Source: Inquilinus limosus (GTDB lineage Bacteria; Pseudomonadota; Alphaproteobacteria; DSM-16000; Inquilinaceae). From it: 64,000 nt of DNA. Under the pieces are notes generated by a model. That model worked only from the letters and a program-made list of their open reading frames with translations. It was not told where the DNA came from and ran no database searches. The translations under genes and the position numbers were made by a program. Each line of letters starts with the position of its first letter. The stretch's first letter is position 1. The stretch is taken from the NCBI RefSeq assembly GCF_002195995.1, contig NZ_NHON01000010.1, positions 58,215 to 122,214 on the forward strand, given 5' to 3'. Shown in pieces: positions 1 through 9,543 of this stretch.

Positions 1-1044
1 AGCGCCCGGATCGCGAAGTCCTGCGCCACCGAGGCCGGCTTCGTCACCGCCTCGGCCTCGGCCGGCATCAGCCTGGCCGTGGCCGGCGCCATGACCGGCG
101 ACGACCTGCTGGCGATCGAGCGGCTGCCGGACACCGCCGGCCTGGCGAGGACCGAGGTGCTGCTGCAGGTCGGCCACATGGTCAGCTACGGCGCCCCGGT
201 CGACCAGGCGGTGCGCTTGGCCGGCGCCACGGTGGTGCCGGTCGGCACGGCGACCTCGGCCGCCGGCTACCAGCTGGACGGCGCCATTACCGACCGCACG
301 GCCGCGGCGCTCTATGTGGTGTCGCACCATGTCGTGCAGTACGGCCAGATCCCGCTCGAGGAGTTCGCCGCGATCTGCCGGGCCAAGGGCGTGCCGGTGA
401 TCGTCGACGCCGCCTCGGAATACGACCTGGCCGGCTTCCTGGCCAAGGGCGCGGACCTGGCGATCTACAGCTCGCACAAGTTCCTGGGCGGCCCGACCGC
501 CGGCATCGTCGCCGGGCGCGAGGACCTGGTGCGCGCCGCCTTCCTGCAGAACCGGGGCATCGGCCGCGGCATGAAGGTCGGCAAGGAGGGCGTCGTCGGC
601 ACCATCGCCGCGCTCGACGCCTGGGAGAAGCGCGATCACGCCGCGGCGCGGGCGCGCGAGGACAGCCATCTGAAGCTCTGGCACGAGGGCTTGGTCGGGC
701 TGCCCGGCGTGACCGCGGTGATCGAGCCGGACCCGACCGACAATCCGCTCGACCGCCTGAAGGTGACGATCGATCCGGCCAAGGCCGGGCTGGCGGCTTG
801 GGACGTGGCCGACCGGCTGGCCGCCGGCGACCCGCCGGTGATCGTCCGCGACCATGAGGTCGAGCACAACTACTTCTACCTTGACCCCTGCAACCAGCAT
901 GACGGCGAGGCGCAGGTTGTGCTGGAGCGCCTCCTGGCCGTGCTGCGCGGCGCCGCCGGCGACCCGCCGCAGGGCGACGCCCGCGAGCGCCTTCTCGCAC
1001 GGGGGCGGAAGGGGCTGGAATCGCTGCTGCGCTTCCCGCGGTAA
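1..1044 (+). CDS. SelA-like PLP-dependent enzyme, 5' end outside window
   Basis: The reading frame is open from base 1, so the N-terminus lies outside the window; 347 residues are visible. The fold is that of the aspartate-aminotransferase superfamily branch that holds selenocysteine synthase (SelA) and D-glucosaminate-6-phosphate ammonia-lyase. The stretch [10 protein letters not shown] carries the Asp that contacts the pyridine nitrogen of PLP, and [13 protein letters not shown] carries the Lys that forms the Schiff base. The missing part would be the first ~50-80 residues. SelA itself is unlikely because no selenium genes are near; an amino-sugar or amino-acid lyase or racemase role is inference. 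A strong hairpin follows the stop codon. Confidence 0.7.
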   Translation, partial: SARIAKSCATEAGFVTASASAGISLAVAGAMTGDDLLAIERLPDTAGLARTEVLLQVGHMVSYGAPVDQAVRLAGATVVPVGTATSAAGYQLDGAITDRTAAALYVVSHHVVQYGQIPLEEFAAICRAKGVPVIVDAASEYDLAGFLAKGADLAIYSSHKFLGGPTAGIVAGREDLVRAAFLQNRGIGRGMKVGKEGVVGTIAALDAWEKRDHAAARAREDSHLKLWHEGLVGLPGVTAVIEPDPTDNPLDRLKVTIDPAKAGLAAWDVADRLAAGDPPVIVRDHEVEHNYFYLDPCNQHDGEAQVVLERLLAVLRGAAGDPPQGDARERLLARGRKGLESLLRFPR

Positions 1045-1062
1045 TCCGCGAAGGCGCCTGGG

Positions 1063-1097
1063 ATGCCGGCAGCGCGTCGCGTCGCCGCTGCCGGCAT
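1063..1097 (+). terminator. hairpin after the SelA-like gene
   Basis: A perfect 12-bp stem (ATGCCGGCAGCG paired with CGCTGCCGGCAT) with an 11-nt loop starts 19 bp after the stop codon. There is no T-tract, so it may be a 3'-end stabiliser or part of a Rho-type end rather than a classical intrinsic terminator. Confidence 0.45.
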
Positions 1098-1276
1098 TCC
1101 GGCCTCTCGCACTCCTCTTCGCGCTGCCGGGGGATGCCGTCTCATCATCTGCCGCAATCTGCCCCATCCGTGCCCTGATCGTCTGGCAATCGATAGGATG
1201 TTGTGCCACGGGTCCTGACCTAGGACGTCAGGCGTCGGGGCTGCTTCCTTTTCGACCAGCCGAAGGCGCGGGGTTC

Positions 1277-2503
1277 ATGGTGACGAGACCGATCTTCACA
1301 GCGATGCTGGCCGCCACGATGGCGGTCGTCGCGACCGGCGCGGATGCCGCCGAGGCGACGTGGCTGCGGGCCGCCTTGTCGTCGATGCCGGCGACGGCGT
1401 TCGACCTCAAGCCGCCTTTTCTGGCGAGCGCCATCAACCTGTCCGCGGCCCGGGCCCTGGGGCTCCGCGACCATGACACACAGCCGGCGGATCTGCTGAA
1501 GCGCGTGCTCACGCCCCCGGAGAACATCGGGGTGCTGGACGCCTGGATACGCCGCACGGACGCAGGTCTCCTGGAGGACCGGCTGGGCGTGCCGCTCGAT
1601 CGTCTGGCGGTGCTCGCCGGATACAACGATCTTCCCAACCAGACGACGCTTTGGATCTTCGACAGCGACGGGACGGCGGATGCCGTGTTCGGCGGATTGC
1701 CGGCCCGCGGCTTCTCCCCGCTCACCGGCGGGATGCTGGCCAATGGAAAACCATCCGAGATGGATTTGAAATCCGCGGCGCCCGGCGATCCCTGGCGGGG
1801 AGATCTCGGCCGGACCTCCGTGGTCGGCCGGGAAGGCCGGATCCTGCTGCAGGCGCGGGAACCGGATCTGATCGAGGCCGCGCGGCAGGCGACGCCCGCT
1901 TCGAACCTCGCCACGGTCCCGTTCGTGAACACCGTGCTGACCGGCGCGGAAGCCGGGGCCGGCGACGGCGCGGAGATCATCCACGCCCTGCTTGCAGGCC
2001 CGCAGATCGGGGCCGGCCGCGATTTCATGCCGGAAATGGCGATGCTGAAACCCAACGACCTGCAGGCCCAGGTCGAGACGCTTCGTCGCAAGATGGAAGA
2101 CCAGGCGGCGCAGGAGCGGGCCACGGGCCTGCCGCCTTATCCTGTCGCGCTGCTCGCCGATATCGAGATCCCGGGCAAGAGCCGCGGCATCCTGCTGGCC
2201 TTCCCCTATCCGGATTGCCGCACGGCCGAGACCGGTGCGACCCGGTTCGCGGCCCGGTGGCGGACGGCGGAGCTGGCGACCTACGGCCACGGCACGACCC
2301 TGGCGGACATGACCGGGGCCGACATCGCCACCCGCACGGTCCCGGCTTCGGACGGCAGCTGCGCCGCGGTCGTCACGGCGACCAATCCGGTGCCTGCCGA
2401 TGGCGCGAGCTTCGAGAACAAGCCCTGGACCGCGGTGATCGGCTCGATCTACCGGCGCGACTTCGGCGCCGCGGCCATGGCCCTTGGCGGGCCTGATCGG
2501 TAG
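1277..2503 (+). CDS. secreted protein of unknown function
   Basis: A 408-residue protein. The ATG at 1277 was chosen because it begins a clear Sec signal peptide (MVTRPIFTAMLAATMAVVAT, then GADAAEA), whereas the upstream part of the frame is low-quality sequence overlapping the preceding gene's shadow. The mature part has no motif I recognise. It contains repeated references to a gated region GGLPARGF and a late pair of cysteines (PYPDCRT, SDGSCAAV) that could form a disulfide in the periplasm. It stands alone, with a hairpin upstream and a palindromic repeat downstream, converging on the ABC transporter genes. Function unknown. Confidence 0.6.
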   Translation: MVTRPIFTAMLAATMAVVATGADAAEATWLRAALSSMPATAFDLKPPFLASAINLSAARALGLRDHDTQPADLLKRVLTPPENIGVLDAWIRRTDAGLLEDRLGVPLDRLAVLAGYNDLPNQTTLWIFDSDGTADAVFGGLPARGFSPLTGGMLANGKPSEMDLKSAAPGDPWRGDLGRTSVVGREGRILLQAREPDLIEAARQATPASNLATVPFVNTVLTGAEAGAGDGAEIIHALLAGPQIGAGRDFMPEMAMLKPNDLQAQVETLRRKMEDQAAQERATGLPPYPVALLADIEIPGKSRGILLAFPYPDCRTAETGATRFAARWRTAELATYGHGTTLADMTGADIATRTVPASDGSCAAVVTATNPVPADGASFENKPWTAVIGSIYRRDFGAAAMALGGPDR

Positions 2504-2521
2504 CGGGACCTCGAGCGCTCT

Positions 2522-2704
2522 CGCGTCGCCTCTCCTGCTTGCAAGACCTTCTCGGCATTCCAAGCACCGTCATTGCGAGCGCAGCGAATCCATCGAGGGG
2601 CCGGCGCGAACCGGCCCCTGGATGGATTCGTCGGCTTCGCCTCCTCGCAATGACGGCGAAGGATGGACGTTGTGAAAGGTCTCGTTTGCGGGAGAGGCGA
2701 CGCG
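2522..2704. repeat. composite palindromic repeat, copy 1 (core 2568-2655)
   Basis: The core runs from CGTCATTGCGAGCGCAGCGA to CTCCTCGCAATGACG and is a near-perfect foldback around GGGGCCGG...CCGGCCCC. It is nested inside a second inverted repeat: CGCGTCGCCTCTCC at the left end and GGAGAGGCGACGCG at the right end. The unit lies between the converging secreted-protein and ABC-ATPase genes. Six more cores occur in this window. Confidence 0.9.
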
Positions 2705-2721
2705 AACAGCAGCCGGTCGCG

Positions 2722-4068
2722 CTACACCGGATCCTCCAGGCTGAACTGGCCGCTCTCGCCGTCATAGGCGAAGAGCTCGGCGTAGCGGCCCCAGGAGACG
2801 GCAGCGCGCAGGGTCTCCTCCGCCCGGTCCTCGGACATGAAATCCTCCAGTTCCTCGCTGAAGCGCAGCCGGGGGGCGCGGTGGCTCGGCCGCTCGTCCA
2901 GCACCCGCCGGATCAGCGCCGCGATCGGCACATGCGCCAGGAGGTGCGCCGCGAACAGCCGCTTGCGGTGGTCGACGTCGGACTCGGCGAACAGCCTGCC
3001 ATGCTCGGTCAGGTGGATGTCGCCATCGGCCATGTCGGCGAAGCGCAGCAGCTGCAGCGTCTCGGCGATCGGGAACAGCTCGTCCGCCTCCATCTGCAGC
3101 GTCGCCGCCAAGTCCGGCAGGTCGGCCCGGCCGTTATAGGGCGGCGCGGCCAGCGCCTCCATCAGGCCCGACATCAGGTTGGTCGAGACATGCGGCAGTT
3201 CCATGCCGATCCCCGTGCCGGGGAAGCCGCCCGCCGCCTTCGGCCCGGCCGTCTCCGCCGGCCCGCGGTTGGTCATGCGGGCATAGATGTCGTCGACCAT
3301 CCGCCGGAACTCCGGGTCCAGGCGGTTGCGCGGATGCGGCAGGTCGATCCTGATCTCCGCCGCCACCCGGCCGGGGTTGGACGAGAAGATCAGGACGCGG
3401 TCGCACATCAGAATCGCCTCCTCGATGTTGTGCGTCACCATCAGGATCGACTTGATCGGCAGCCGGCCCTCCATCCACAGGTCGATCAGGTCGGTGCGCA
3501 GCGTCTCCGCCGTCAGCACGTCCAGCGCCGAGAACGGCTCGTCCATCAGCATCAGCCGGGGATGCACCACCAGGGCGCGGGCGAAGCCGACGCGCTGGCG
3601 CATGCCGCCCGACAGTTCCTTCGGATAGGCGCTCTCGAAGCCGTCCAGGCCGATCAGGTCGATCGCCTCGAGCGCCCGCCGCCGCCGCTCCGCCGCCGGG
3701 ATGCCCTGGGCCTCCAGCCCGATCTCGACGTTCTGCAGCACAGTCAGCCAGGGGAACAGGGCGAAGCTCTGGAACACCATCGACAGGCCCTCGGACGGGC
3801 CGGCGACCGGGCGTCCGCACCAGCTGACCCGGCCGGCGCTGGGCGGCACCAGCCCGGCGATGATCCGCAGCAGCGAGGATTTGCCGGAACCGGACCGGCC
3901 GAGCAGCCCAACGATCTCGCCCTCGCGGATGCTCATCGACACGTCGTCGAGCACCAGCAGGTCGTTGTCGCCCTTGTGATAGGCCTGCCGGACGCCGGCG
4001 ATGTCGATCAGGACCGGATTGTCGTTGGCAATCTTGGTGACCGGGGTGTGGGCAATGGTCTGGTACAT
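2722..4068 (-). CDS. NitT/TauT-family ABC transporter ATPase with AAA-associated C-terminal domain
   Basis: A 448-residue ATP-binding subunit of an ABC transporter of the nitrate/sulfonate/taurine family. Residues ~20-250 form the nucleotide-binding domain: Walker A GRSGSGKSS, Q-loop VFQSFALFPW, signature ELSGGMRQRV, Walker B LMLMDEP, and the switch His in MVTHNIEE. Residues ~300-440 are an extra domain of the AAA-associated C-terminal type, seen in NrtC-like ATPases, which suggests regulation by a cytoplasmic signal. The start ATG at 4068 precedes MYQTIAHTPVTKIANDNP; the frame stays open upstream only because it shadows the permease gene. It begins 11 bp after the permease stop, so the two are one operon. 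No binding protein is encoded nearby, so the substrate cannot be named. Confidence 0.9.
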   Translation of the reverse strand: MYQTIAHTPVTKIANDNPVLIDIAGVRQAYHKGDNDLLVLDDVSMSIREGEIVGLLGRSGSGKSSLLRIIAGLVPPSAGRVSWCGRPVAGPSEGLSMVFQSFALFPWLTVLQNVEIGLEAQGIPAAERRRRALEAIDLIGLDGFESAYPKELSGGMRQRVGFARALVVHPRLMLMDEPFSALDVLTAETLRTDLIDLWMEGRLPIKSILMVTHNIEEAILMCDRVLIFSSNPGRVAAEIRIDLPHPRNRLDPEFRRMVDDIYARMTNRGPAETAGPKAAGGFPGTGIGMELPHVSTNLMSGLMEALAAPPYNGRADLPDLAATLQMEADELFPIAETLQLLRFADMADGDIHLTEHGRLFAESDVDHRKRLFAAHLLAHVPIAALIRRVLDERPSHRAPRLRFSEELEDFMSEDRAEETLRAAVSWGRYAELFAYDGESGQFSLEDPV

Positions 4069-4079
4069 GGTCGTGGCCC

Positions 4080-5822
4080 TCAGTCGAGGCGCAGCCGGCG
4101 GGCGGCGAAGGTGAAGAGCGGCCGCCACAGCAGTCGGTTGAACAGCGAGACGAAGACCGACATCACGGCGATGCCGAGGACGATGCGCGGATAGTCGCCG
4201 GCGCAGGTGGCCTGGGCGATGTAGGCGCCGAGGCCGTGCGCGGTCAGGGTGGTGTCGCCCCAGCTCGCCACCTCGGCGACGATGCTGGCGTTCCAGGACC
4301 CGCCCGAGGCGGAGATCGCCCCGGTGACGTAGTAGGGGAAGATCCCGGGCAGGATCACCTTGCGCCACCAGTTCCAGCCGCCGATGCGGAAGCTGGCCGC
4401 CGCCTCCCGCAGGTCGGTCGGGAAGGCACTGGCGCCGGCGATGACGTTGAACAGGATGTACCACTGGGTGCCCAGCACCATCAGCGGCGCCAGCCAGATG
4501 TCGGGGTCGAGGCCCAGCCGGACGATCGCCACCACCGCGAAGGGGAAGGCGATGTTGGCCGGGAAGGCGGCCAGGAACTGGGCCAGCGGCTGCACTCGCT
4601 CGGCGACACGGGGGCGCAGGCCGACCCAGACGCCGATCGGCACCCAGACGACGGTCGCCAGCGCGATCAGCACGACGACGCGGATCAGGGTGAAGCTGCC
4701 CAGCAGCAGCACCTCGCCGGCATCGCCCCAGCTCAGCTCCGTCGCCACGAAGCCGATGATCTGCCACAGGGCGTAGGCGATGGCGGCCAGCAGCAGGGCG
4801 GCGAAGCCCCAATCGGCCGCGCGGCTGGACCAGAGGCGGGCGACCACGCTGTCGCCGGCCGTCCCGGCCGGGATGAAGGCGAAGCGCCGGCGCGACACGG
4901 TGCGCACCAGGAAGCCGACCGGCGACAGCGCCAGCTGGAACAGCCGGGTGCGCTGCACCAGCGTCAGCAGCCAGGAGCCCGGGGCGGTGGTGCCGGCCGA
5001 CTGCTCGAACCGGAACTTCTCGGCCCAGGCCACCAGCGGCCGGAACAGCAACTGGTCATAGGCCAGGATCACCGCGCCCATCACCAGCACCGCCCAGCCG
5101 ACGGCGGCCAGGTCGCGCTGGTCGATCGCCCGGGCGACATAGGAGCCGACGCCGGGCAGGGTGATGGTAGTGTCGCCGACCGAGATCGCCTCCGACGCCA
5201 CCACGAAGAACCAGCCGCCCGACATCGACATCATGGTGTTCCACACCAGGCCGGGCATGGCGAAGGGCACCTCCAGCCGCCAGAAGCGCTGCCAGGAGGA
5301 CAGGCGGAAGCTGCGGCTGGCCTCGTCCAGGTCGCGCGGCACGGTCTTCAGCGACTGATAGAAGCTGAAGGTCATGTTCCAGGCCTGGGAGGTGAAGATG
5401 GCGAAGACGGCGGCGCATTCGACGCCCAGCACCTGGCCCGGGAACAGGGCCATGAAGCCGACCACGGTGAAGGACAGGAAGCCCAGCACCGGCACCGACT
5501 GCAGGATGTCCAGGAGAGGGATCAGCACCATCTCCGCCCGCCGGCTCTTGGCCGCGGCGGTGGCGTAGACGAAGGTGAAGACCAGCGAGGCGACGATCGC
5601 CGCCAGCATGCGCAGCGTGGTGCGCAGCGCGTAGTCGGGCAGCGCCATCGGGTCGAGCGAGATCGGCGTCTGCTCGAGGCCGGCCAGAGGCGCCAAAGTG
5701 GCGCGGCCGCCATGGGCGAGCAGCACGATGGCGCCGAAGACGAGGGAGAACGCCACCAGGTCCCAGAGATTGGGCAGGGTGCGCGGACGCTCCGCCGTGA
5801 GGGCGGGGGTGTGAAAGGCCAT
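4080..5822 (-). CDS. fused double ABC transporter permease
   Basis: A 580-residue inner-membrane protein, about twice the length of a normal NitT/TauT permease. It contains two complete binding-protein-dependent permease domains in tandem (roughly 20-270 and 330-575). Each has its own EAA-type coupling loop: DEASRSFRLSSWQRFWRLEV in the first half and REAAASFRIGGWNWWRKVIL in the second. The fusion would supply both permease subunits of the channel from one chain. The next gene (11 bp away) encodes the ATPase. The upstream 250 bp contain stable hairpins and a possible 25-codon leader reading frame. The usual periplasmic binding protein is absent from this locus. Confidence 0.9.
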   Translation of the reverse strand: MAFHTPALTAERPRTLPNLWDLVAFSLVFGAIVLLAHGGRATLAPLAGLEQTPISLDPMALPDYALRTTLRMLAAIVASLVFTFVYATAAAKSRRAEMVLIPLLDILQSVPVLGFLSFTVVGFMALFPGQVLGVECAAVFAIFTSQAWNMTFSFYQSLKTVPRDLDEASRSFRLSSWQRFWRLEVPFAMPGLVWNTMMSMSGGWFFVVASEAISVGDTTITLPGVGSYVARAIDQRDLAAVGWAVLVMGAVILAYDQLLFRPLVAWAEKFRFEQSAGTTAPGSWLLTLVQRTRLFQLALSPVGFLVRTVSRRRFAFIPAGTAGDSVVARLWSSRAADWGFAALLLAAIAYALWQIIGFVATELSWGDAGEVLLLGSFTLIRVVVLIALATVVWVPIGVWVGLRPRVAERVQPLAQFLAAFPANIAFPFAVVAIVRLGLDPDIWLAPLMVLGTQWYILFNVIAGASAFPTDLREAAASFRIGGWNWWRKVILPGIFPYYVTGAISASGGSWNASIVAEVASWGDTTLTAHGLGAYIAQATCAGDYPRIVLGIAVMSVFVSLFNRLLWRPLFTFAARRLRLD

Positions 5823-6060
5823 TTTGTCCGTCCGAAGGGCAGGCAGTCGCGATCGCCGCGCGTCGTGACGGACGCGCGGTGCGGAACGGCCGGCGAAGTG
5901 CCGGCGTCAGCCGAGCCTTCGGTCGTTCCCCTCCAGGGAGAGGCGCCGATAGGACGGACGATGATTACAGGTCAGGTGCTTCATGGTTCACCTCGCACCG
6001 GCGCGGCCTGGCCGCGCGACGAGGTGAACCGGACCCCGAAGGTCAGGCTCGCAGCGTCGG
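5823..6060 (-). promoter_or_regulatory. structured leader of the fused-permease ABC operon, with possible uORF
   Basis: Read on the minus strand, the region contains a long hairpin whose 11-bp outer stem is GGTTCACCTCG/CGAGGTGAACC (genome 5984-6029). An ATG follows immediately (5981-5983) and opens a 25-codon frame (MKHLTCNHRPSYRRL...) that ends at 5906. Two more hairpins (GCCGGC-ACTTC-GCCGGC at 5889-5905 and CCGCGCGT/ACGCGCGG at 5856-5879) separate it from the permease start. I could not match it to the guanidine-I, mini-ykkC or Mn2+ (yybP-ykoY) riboswitch consensus. A regulatory leader is inference. Confidence 0.35.
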
Positions 6061-6265
6061 CGCCGGCAAGGTCGCGCTAGGTCGACTGGGCGTGCTCATC
6101 GGAGCGGTGGGTCCTTGGTTGCGTCGGGCGCTTGTCCCGACAGGGCCGATATCGCGCCGCGAGACGAAGCGGTCAAGCCGTAATCCGGGCCTGTACGATT
6201 TGTAAGGAAGAGATCATGTCGCCGCTCCGGCGACCGGCCCCTTCTGGTGCTCTCCCGCCAAAAAA

Positions 6266-6352
6266 CGTCATTGCGAGGAGGCGAAGCCGACGAAGCAATC
6301 CAGGGGCTGCGCCAAACGGCCCCTGGATTGCTTCGCTGCGCTCGCAATGACG
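6266..6352. repeat. palindromic repeat, copy 2
   Basis: Core palindrome from CGTCATTGCGAGGAGGCGAA to GCTGCGCTCGCAATGACG, folding around CAGGGGCTGC...GGCCCCTG. It lies between the topoisomerase IB stop codon and the leader of the ABC operon. The rest of 6061-6371 shows no gene. Confidence 0.9.
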
Positions 6353-6371
6353 GATTCCGTGTGGGGGGAGA

Positions 6372-7439
6372 TCATCCCCGACCGGAGGTCGCGGCCTCCA
6401 GCCGCTTCAGGAAGCGCAGCAGCGCCGCCTCGCCGCGGCGGTCGTCCTGGTCGTCGCCCGGGGGCCAGCGCAGGGTCGTGGCCAGCTCGCCGTCGAGGAA
6501 GGCGCCGACCACGCCGGGATGGACATAGCAGGCCCGGCACACCGCCGGCGTGTTGCCCAGCCGGACTGCCACCTGCTCGATGCAGCGCACCACGGCGGCC
6601 TTGGTCGGCGGCGCCTCCGGCTCGCCCCCGGTGGCCAGGATCTCCGCCGCCAGCAGCGTGCCCGCCCAGGTGCGGAAATCCTTGGCGGTGAAAGCCTGAC
6701 CGGAGATCCCGCGCAGATACTCGTTGACCTCCTCCGACCCGATCGAATGGCGCTCGTCTTCATCGTCGACATACTGGAACAGCCGGTGCCCGGGCAGGTC
6801 CTGGCAGGAGCGGACGATGCGGGCGATGCGCGGGTCGCGGAAGGCGGTGCGGTGCAGCCGGCCGCTCTTGCCCCTGAACTCGAAGCAAACGGCGCCGCCC
6901 TCGACATCGACATGGCGCTTGCGCAGGGTGGTCAGGCCGAAGCTCTTGTTCTCCCTGGCATATTCGTCGTTGCCGATGCGGATCAGCGTCGCCTCCAGCA
7001 GGCGCACGATGGCGGCCAGCACCTTCTCCCGGGTCAGGCCGCGCTGCGCCAGGTCGGCCTCGACCCGCTTGCGGATGCGGGGCAGGGCGCGGCCGAAGGC
7101 CAGCATGCGGTTGTACTTGGTCTCCGCCCGCGCCGCCTTCCAGCGCGGATGGTAGCGGTACTGCTTGCGGCCGCGCTGGTCGCGCCCGCTGGCCTGCAGA
7201 TGGCCGCGCGGGTCCGGGCAGATCCAGACATCGGTGTAGGCGGGCGGGATGGCCAGCTTGCGGATCCGCGCCAGCGTCTCCCGGTCGCGCACCGGACTGC
7301 CGTCGGGGAGGCGGTAGGCGAAGCCGGTGCCGGAGCGGCGCCGGCTGATGCCGGGATCGATGTCGGAGACGTAGCGCAGGCCATTCGCGCGCGCCTCGTC
7401 GGGCGGGGAGGAGGCGGGCAGGGCTGTGGTGTCGGCCAT
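6372..7439 (-). CDS. DNA topoisomerase IB
   Basis: A 355-residue type IB topoisomerase of the bacterial/poxvirus class, which relaxes supercoils by a transient 3'-phosphotyrosyl link. Visible family marks are [18 protein letters not shown] in the N-terminal half, the catalytic-core RFRGKSG-like stretch FEFRGKSGR (Lys), the Arg/Lys block [12 protein letters not shown], and the C-terminal [10 protein letters not shown] with the active-site Tyr. The length is normal for the family. The ATG at 7439 (MADTTALP) was chosen over an upstream in-frame Met because it lies just before the conserved region and leaves room for a divergent promoter. The YaiI-family gene starts 58 bp away on the other strand. 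Confidence 0.92.
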   Translation of the reverse strand: MADTTALPASSPPDEARANGLRYVSDIDPGISRRRSGTGFAYRLPDGSPVRDRETLARIRKLAIPPAYTDVWICPDPRGHLQASGRDQRGRKQYRYHPRWKAARAETKYNRMLAFGRALPRIRKRVEADLAQRGLTREKVLAAIVRLLEATLIRIGNDEYARENKSFGLTTLRKRHVDVEGGAVCFEFRGKSGRLHRTAFRDPRIARIVRSCQDLPGHRLFQYVDDEDERHSIGSEEVNEYLRGISGQAFTAKDFRTWAGTLLAAEILATGGEPEAPPTKAAVVRCIEQVAVRLGNTPAVCRACYVHPGVVGAFLDGELATTLRWPPGDDQDDRRGEAALLRFLKRLEAATSGRG

Positions 7440-7497
7440 GCGGCTTTGGATGATCCTGGCTGGGGACAGCGCTTGGACCAACGGCGTCGTCGCCGCT

Positions 7498-8010
7498 ATG
7501 GTTCCGGTCCCGACCGCAACCGCGCCAAGGCCCGTGACCGACCCGATCCGGATCCTCGTCGACGCCGATGCCTGCCCGGTGAAGGCCGAAATCTACCGTG
7601 TCGCCGAGCGCTACGGCGTGTCCGTCTTCGTGGTGACCAATGGCGGGGTGCTGGTGCCGCGCGATCCCCGCATCCAGCTGGTGATCGTCAGCGACGGCTT
7701 CGACGCGGCCGATGACTGGATCGCCGAGCGCGCCGGCCCGGCCGACATCGTCGTCACCGCCGACATCCCGCTGGCCGACCGCTGCCTGAAGGCCGGCGCC
7801 ACGGTGATCGGCCCGACCGGCCGGCCCTTCACCAAGGATTCGATCGGCATGGCCCTGGCCAGCCGGGCGCTGATGGCCGATCTGCGCGCCATGGGCACGG
7901 TCAGCGGCGGCAACAAGCCGATGTCGGGGAAGGACAAATCGGCCTTCCTGTCGGCGCTCGACGCCGCCGTGGTGCGGCTGCGGCGGGCGTCGCCGCCAAG
8001 GCCGGCCTGA
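7498..8010 (+). CDS. YaiI/YqxD (DUF188) family protein
   Basis: A 170-residue protein of the YaiI/YqxD family, which has a NYN/PIN-like fold and is thought to act on nucleic acid; the exact activity is unproven. Marks are VDADACPVK at the start of the fold, [13 protein letters not shown] in the middle, and the C-terminal [15 protein letters not shown]. The start is uncertain: ATG at 7498 gives 12 extra residues before the family's usual N-terminus, and GTG at 7534 (preceded by AAGG) matches the family start better. It is divergent from topoisomerase IB and may share its promoter region. Confidence 0.9.
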   Translation: MVPVPTATAPRPVTDPIRILVDADACPVKAEIYRVAERYGVSVFVVTNGGVLVPRDPRIQLVIVSDGFDAADDWIAERAGPADIVVTADIPLADRCLKAGATVIGPTGRPFTKDSIGMALASRALMADLRAMGTVSGGNKPMSGKDKSAFLSALDAAVVRLRRASPPRPA

Positions 8011-8030
8011 GCTTCAGGGGCTGCGGCCCG

Positions 8031-9200
8031 TCAGACGAACTGGCCGTGCGGCGACACGATCCTGTCGCGGGGCACGCCGGCCTGCACCAGCCCCTCGCCG
8101 ATCTGCCGCTCGGACGGGAAGCTGGAGATCACCACCTTGCGGCCGCTGCGCAGCACCTCCTCGGGCGCGATCACGGCGTGGCGGCCGACCGTATGGCCGT
8201 GCTTCTGGGTGTCGCGGTCGGTGATCGCCAGGATCCGCGCATGGCTGTCCAGCGAGGTCCGCTCCAGCATGGTCGAGGTGTGCAGCCCGGCGCCCCAGAC
8301 ATAGACCTCCTCGCCCGGGCGGATGCCGGCCTTCAGCCGCGCCTCCACCGCGCCCCAGCGCTGCGCCTCGACATCGCCATAGGCCCGGCAGAAGGCACGG
8401 TTCTTGGCGACGCCGTCGACCAGCGGCCGGTCGGGCTGCGGTGCCTGCTTGCGGGCCAGGACGGTGATGACGGGGTAGGGGTAGTGGTCGACCGTCACCG
8501 GCGCCTGCAGGATGCCGAAGCCGGTGCGCGCCAGCAGGTTGTCCAGCGACGTCTCGTCGAAATAGTTGACGTGCTCCATCATGAACAGGCCGGGCGGGTT
8601 GACCTCCGGCGCGGCCAGGCAGGGCACCTCGAGCAGCAGCAGCCCGCCCTCGGCCAGGGCGGCGTGCACGCGGTGCAGCGTCGCCGCCGGGTCGTAGATG
8701 TGCTCCAGCACATGCGAGAAGGTGATGAGGTCCTGGCCGCCGCGATGCGGCAGCGTCTCCTCGTCGCCGCCCAGATCGACCGCGATACCGTTGCGCTCGC
8801 GCGCCTGCTCGCAGGCTTTGGGCGACAGGTCGCAGCCGGCCACGGCCCAGCCCAGCTTGCGGAAATGCCACAGCATCGAGCCGCTGGAGGCGCCGATATC
8901 GTACATCCGGCCGGGCGTCACGCCCTCGGCCTGGACCATGGCCAGCATCCGCCGGGCGGTGTCGATCAGCGGCGGCTCGCCGCTGCCGAAGGCGGTGTAG
9001 TTGGAGAAGGTGGTGTACTGGCGCAGCATAGTCTCTGGCGAGACCGCCGGGTCCTGCAGGGTCAGGCCGCAGTCGGAGCAGCAGCGCAGGGCATAGGTGA
9101 CGTGGCCGAGGCCGCAGACATCCATCGCCGTCTCGAACACCGTCTCGCCCTCGGTCGAGCCGCAGACAAAGCAGGCGCGGCGGATCGTCGAATTCTGCAT
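8031..9200 (-). CDS. three-domain class I SAM-dependent C-methyltransferase
   Basis: A 389-residue methyltransferase with the architecture of NDP-hexose C-methyltransferases. Residues ~9-50 are a zinc-binding module (CFVCGS and CCSDCG, two CxxC pairs). Residues ~95-200 are the Rossmann SAM-binding domain (motif I YDIGASSGSML, and FSHVLEHIYD). Residues ~290-389 are the C-terminal C-methyltransferase domain with its own nucleotide-like motif VYVWGAGLHTSTML. The ATG at 9200 has a good ribosome-binding site (GGGAG) 7 bp upstream. The substrate is probably a nucleotide sugar or a related activated small molecule, but no sugar genes are nearby, so this is inference. Confidence 0.85.
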   Translation of the reverse strand: MQNSTIRRACFVCGSTEGETVFETAMDVCGLGHVTYALRCCSDCGLTLQDPAVSPETMLRQYTTFSNYTAFGSGEPPLIDTARRMLAMVQAEGVTPGRMYDIGASSGSMLWHFRKLGWAVAGCDLSPKACEQARERNGIAVDLGGDEETLPHRGGQDLITFSHVLEHIYDPAATLHRVHAALAEGGLLLLEVPCLAAPEVNPPGLFMMEHVNYFDETSLDNLLARTGFGILQAPVTVDHYPYPVITVLARKQAPQPDRPLVDGVAKNRAFCRAYGDVEAQRWGAVEARLKAGIRPGEEVYVWGAGLHTSTMLERTSLDSHARILAITDRDTQKHGHTVGRHAVIAPEEVLRSGRKVVISSFPSERQIGEGLVQAGVPRDRIVSPHGQFV

Positions 9201-9326
9201 CAAAAAGCTCCCCGGAAACCCCCGGCGCCCGGCCCCCGGACGCGATGAACAAGGCGGCAGGATAGGCGGCGCAGGCCGGCCTTGTCACGCCTGTCGCGCG
9301 GCCATGGAAGGGGAGTGAGGGGAAGG

Positions 9327-9385
9327 GAATGGTGCCGGATGCAGGGGTCGAACCCGCGACCTTCGGTTTACAAAACCGCTGCTCT
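9327..9385 (-). repeat. att repeat: 3' fragment of tRNA-Thr at the distal end of the island
   Basis: These 59 bases are identical to 17107-17165. They hold the 3' part of tRNA-Thr (anticodon region through T-arm, acceptor 3' strand and CCA) but not the 5' half: after GCTCT the sequence diverges (GGCATTT here, ACCGACT in the intact gene). This is the attachment-site duplication left by site-specific integration. Confidence 0.92.
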
Positions 9386-9543
9386 GGCATTTCAGAGCAT
9401 GTCACCGCATTCCACACACGCGTGCAGAACCGTGACACAGAGCCATGTTCAGCGCATCATGGTTTCATCGGGTCACACGCCGTTGCGCCAGATTGCGCAC
9501 ACGACTGCAACCCCTGATGCAACCCAAGAACGGATGCGCCCCA

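Noticed and set aside
5823..6120. Known riboswitch (guanidine-I ykkC, mini-ykkC, or yybP-ykoY) in the ABC operon leader
   Set aside because: None of the consensus cores (for example GGGGAGUAG or the paired ACGR loops in the expected order) is present by eye.
9327..9400. A second tRNA-Thr gene at the left end of the island
   Set aside because: Only the 3' half is present; after GCTCT the D-arm and 5' acceptor strand are missing, so it is the att duplication.
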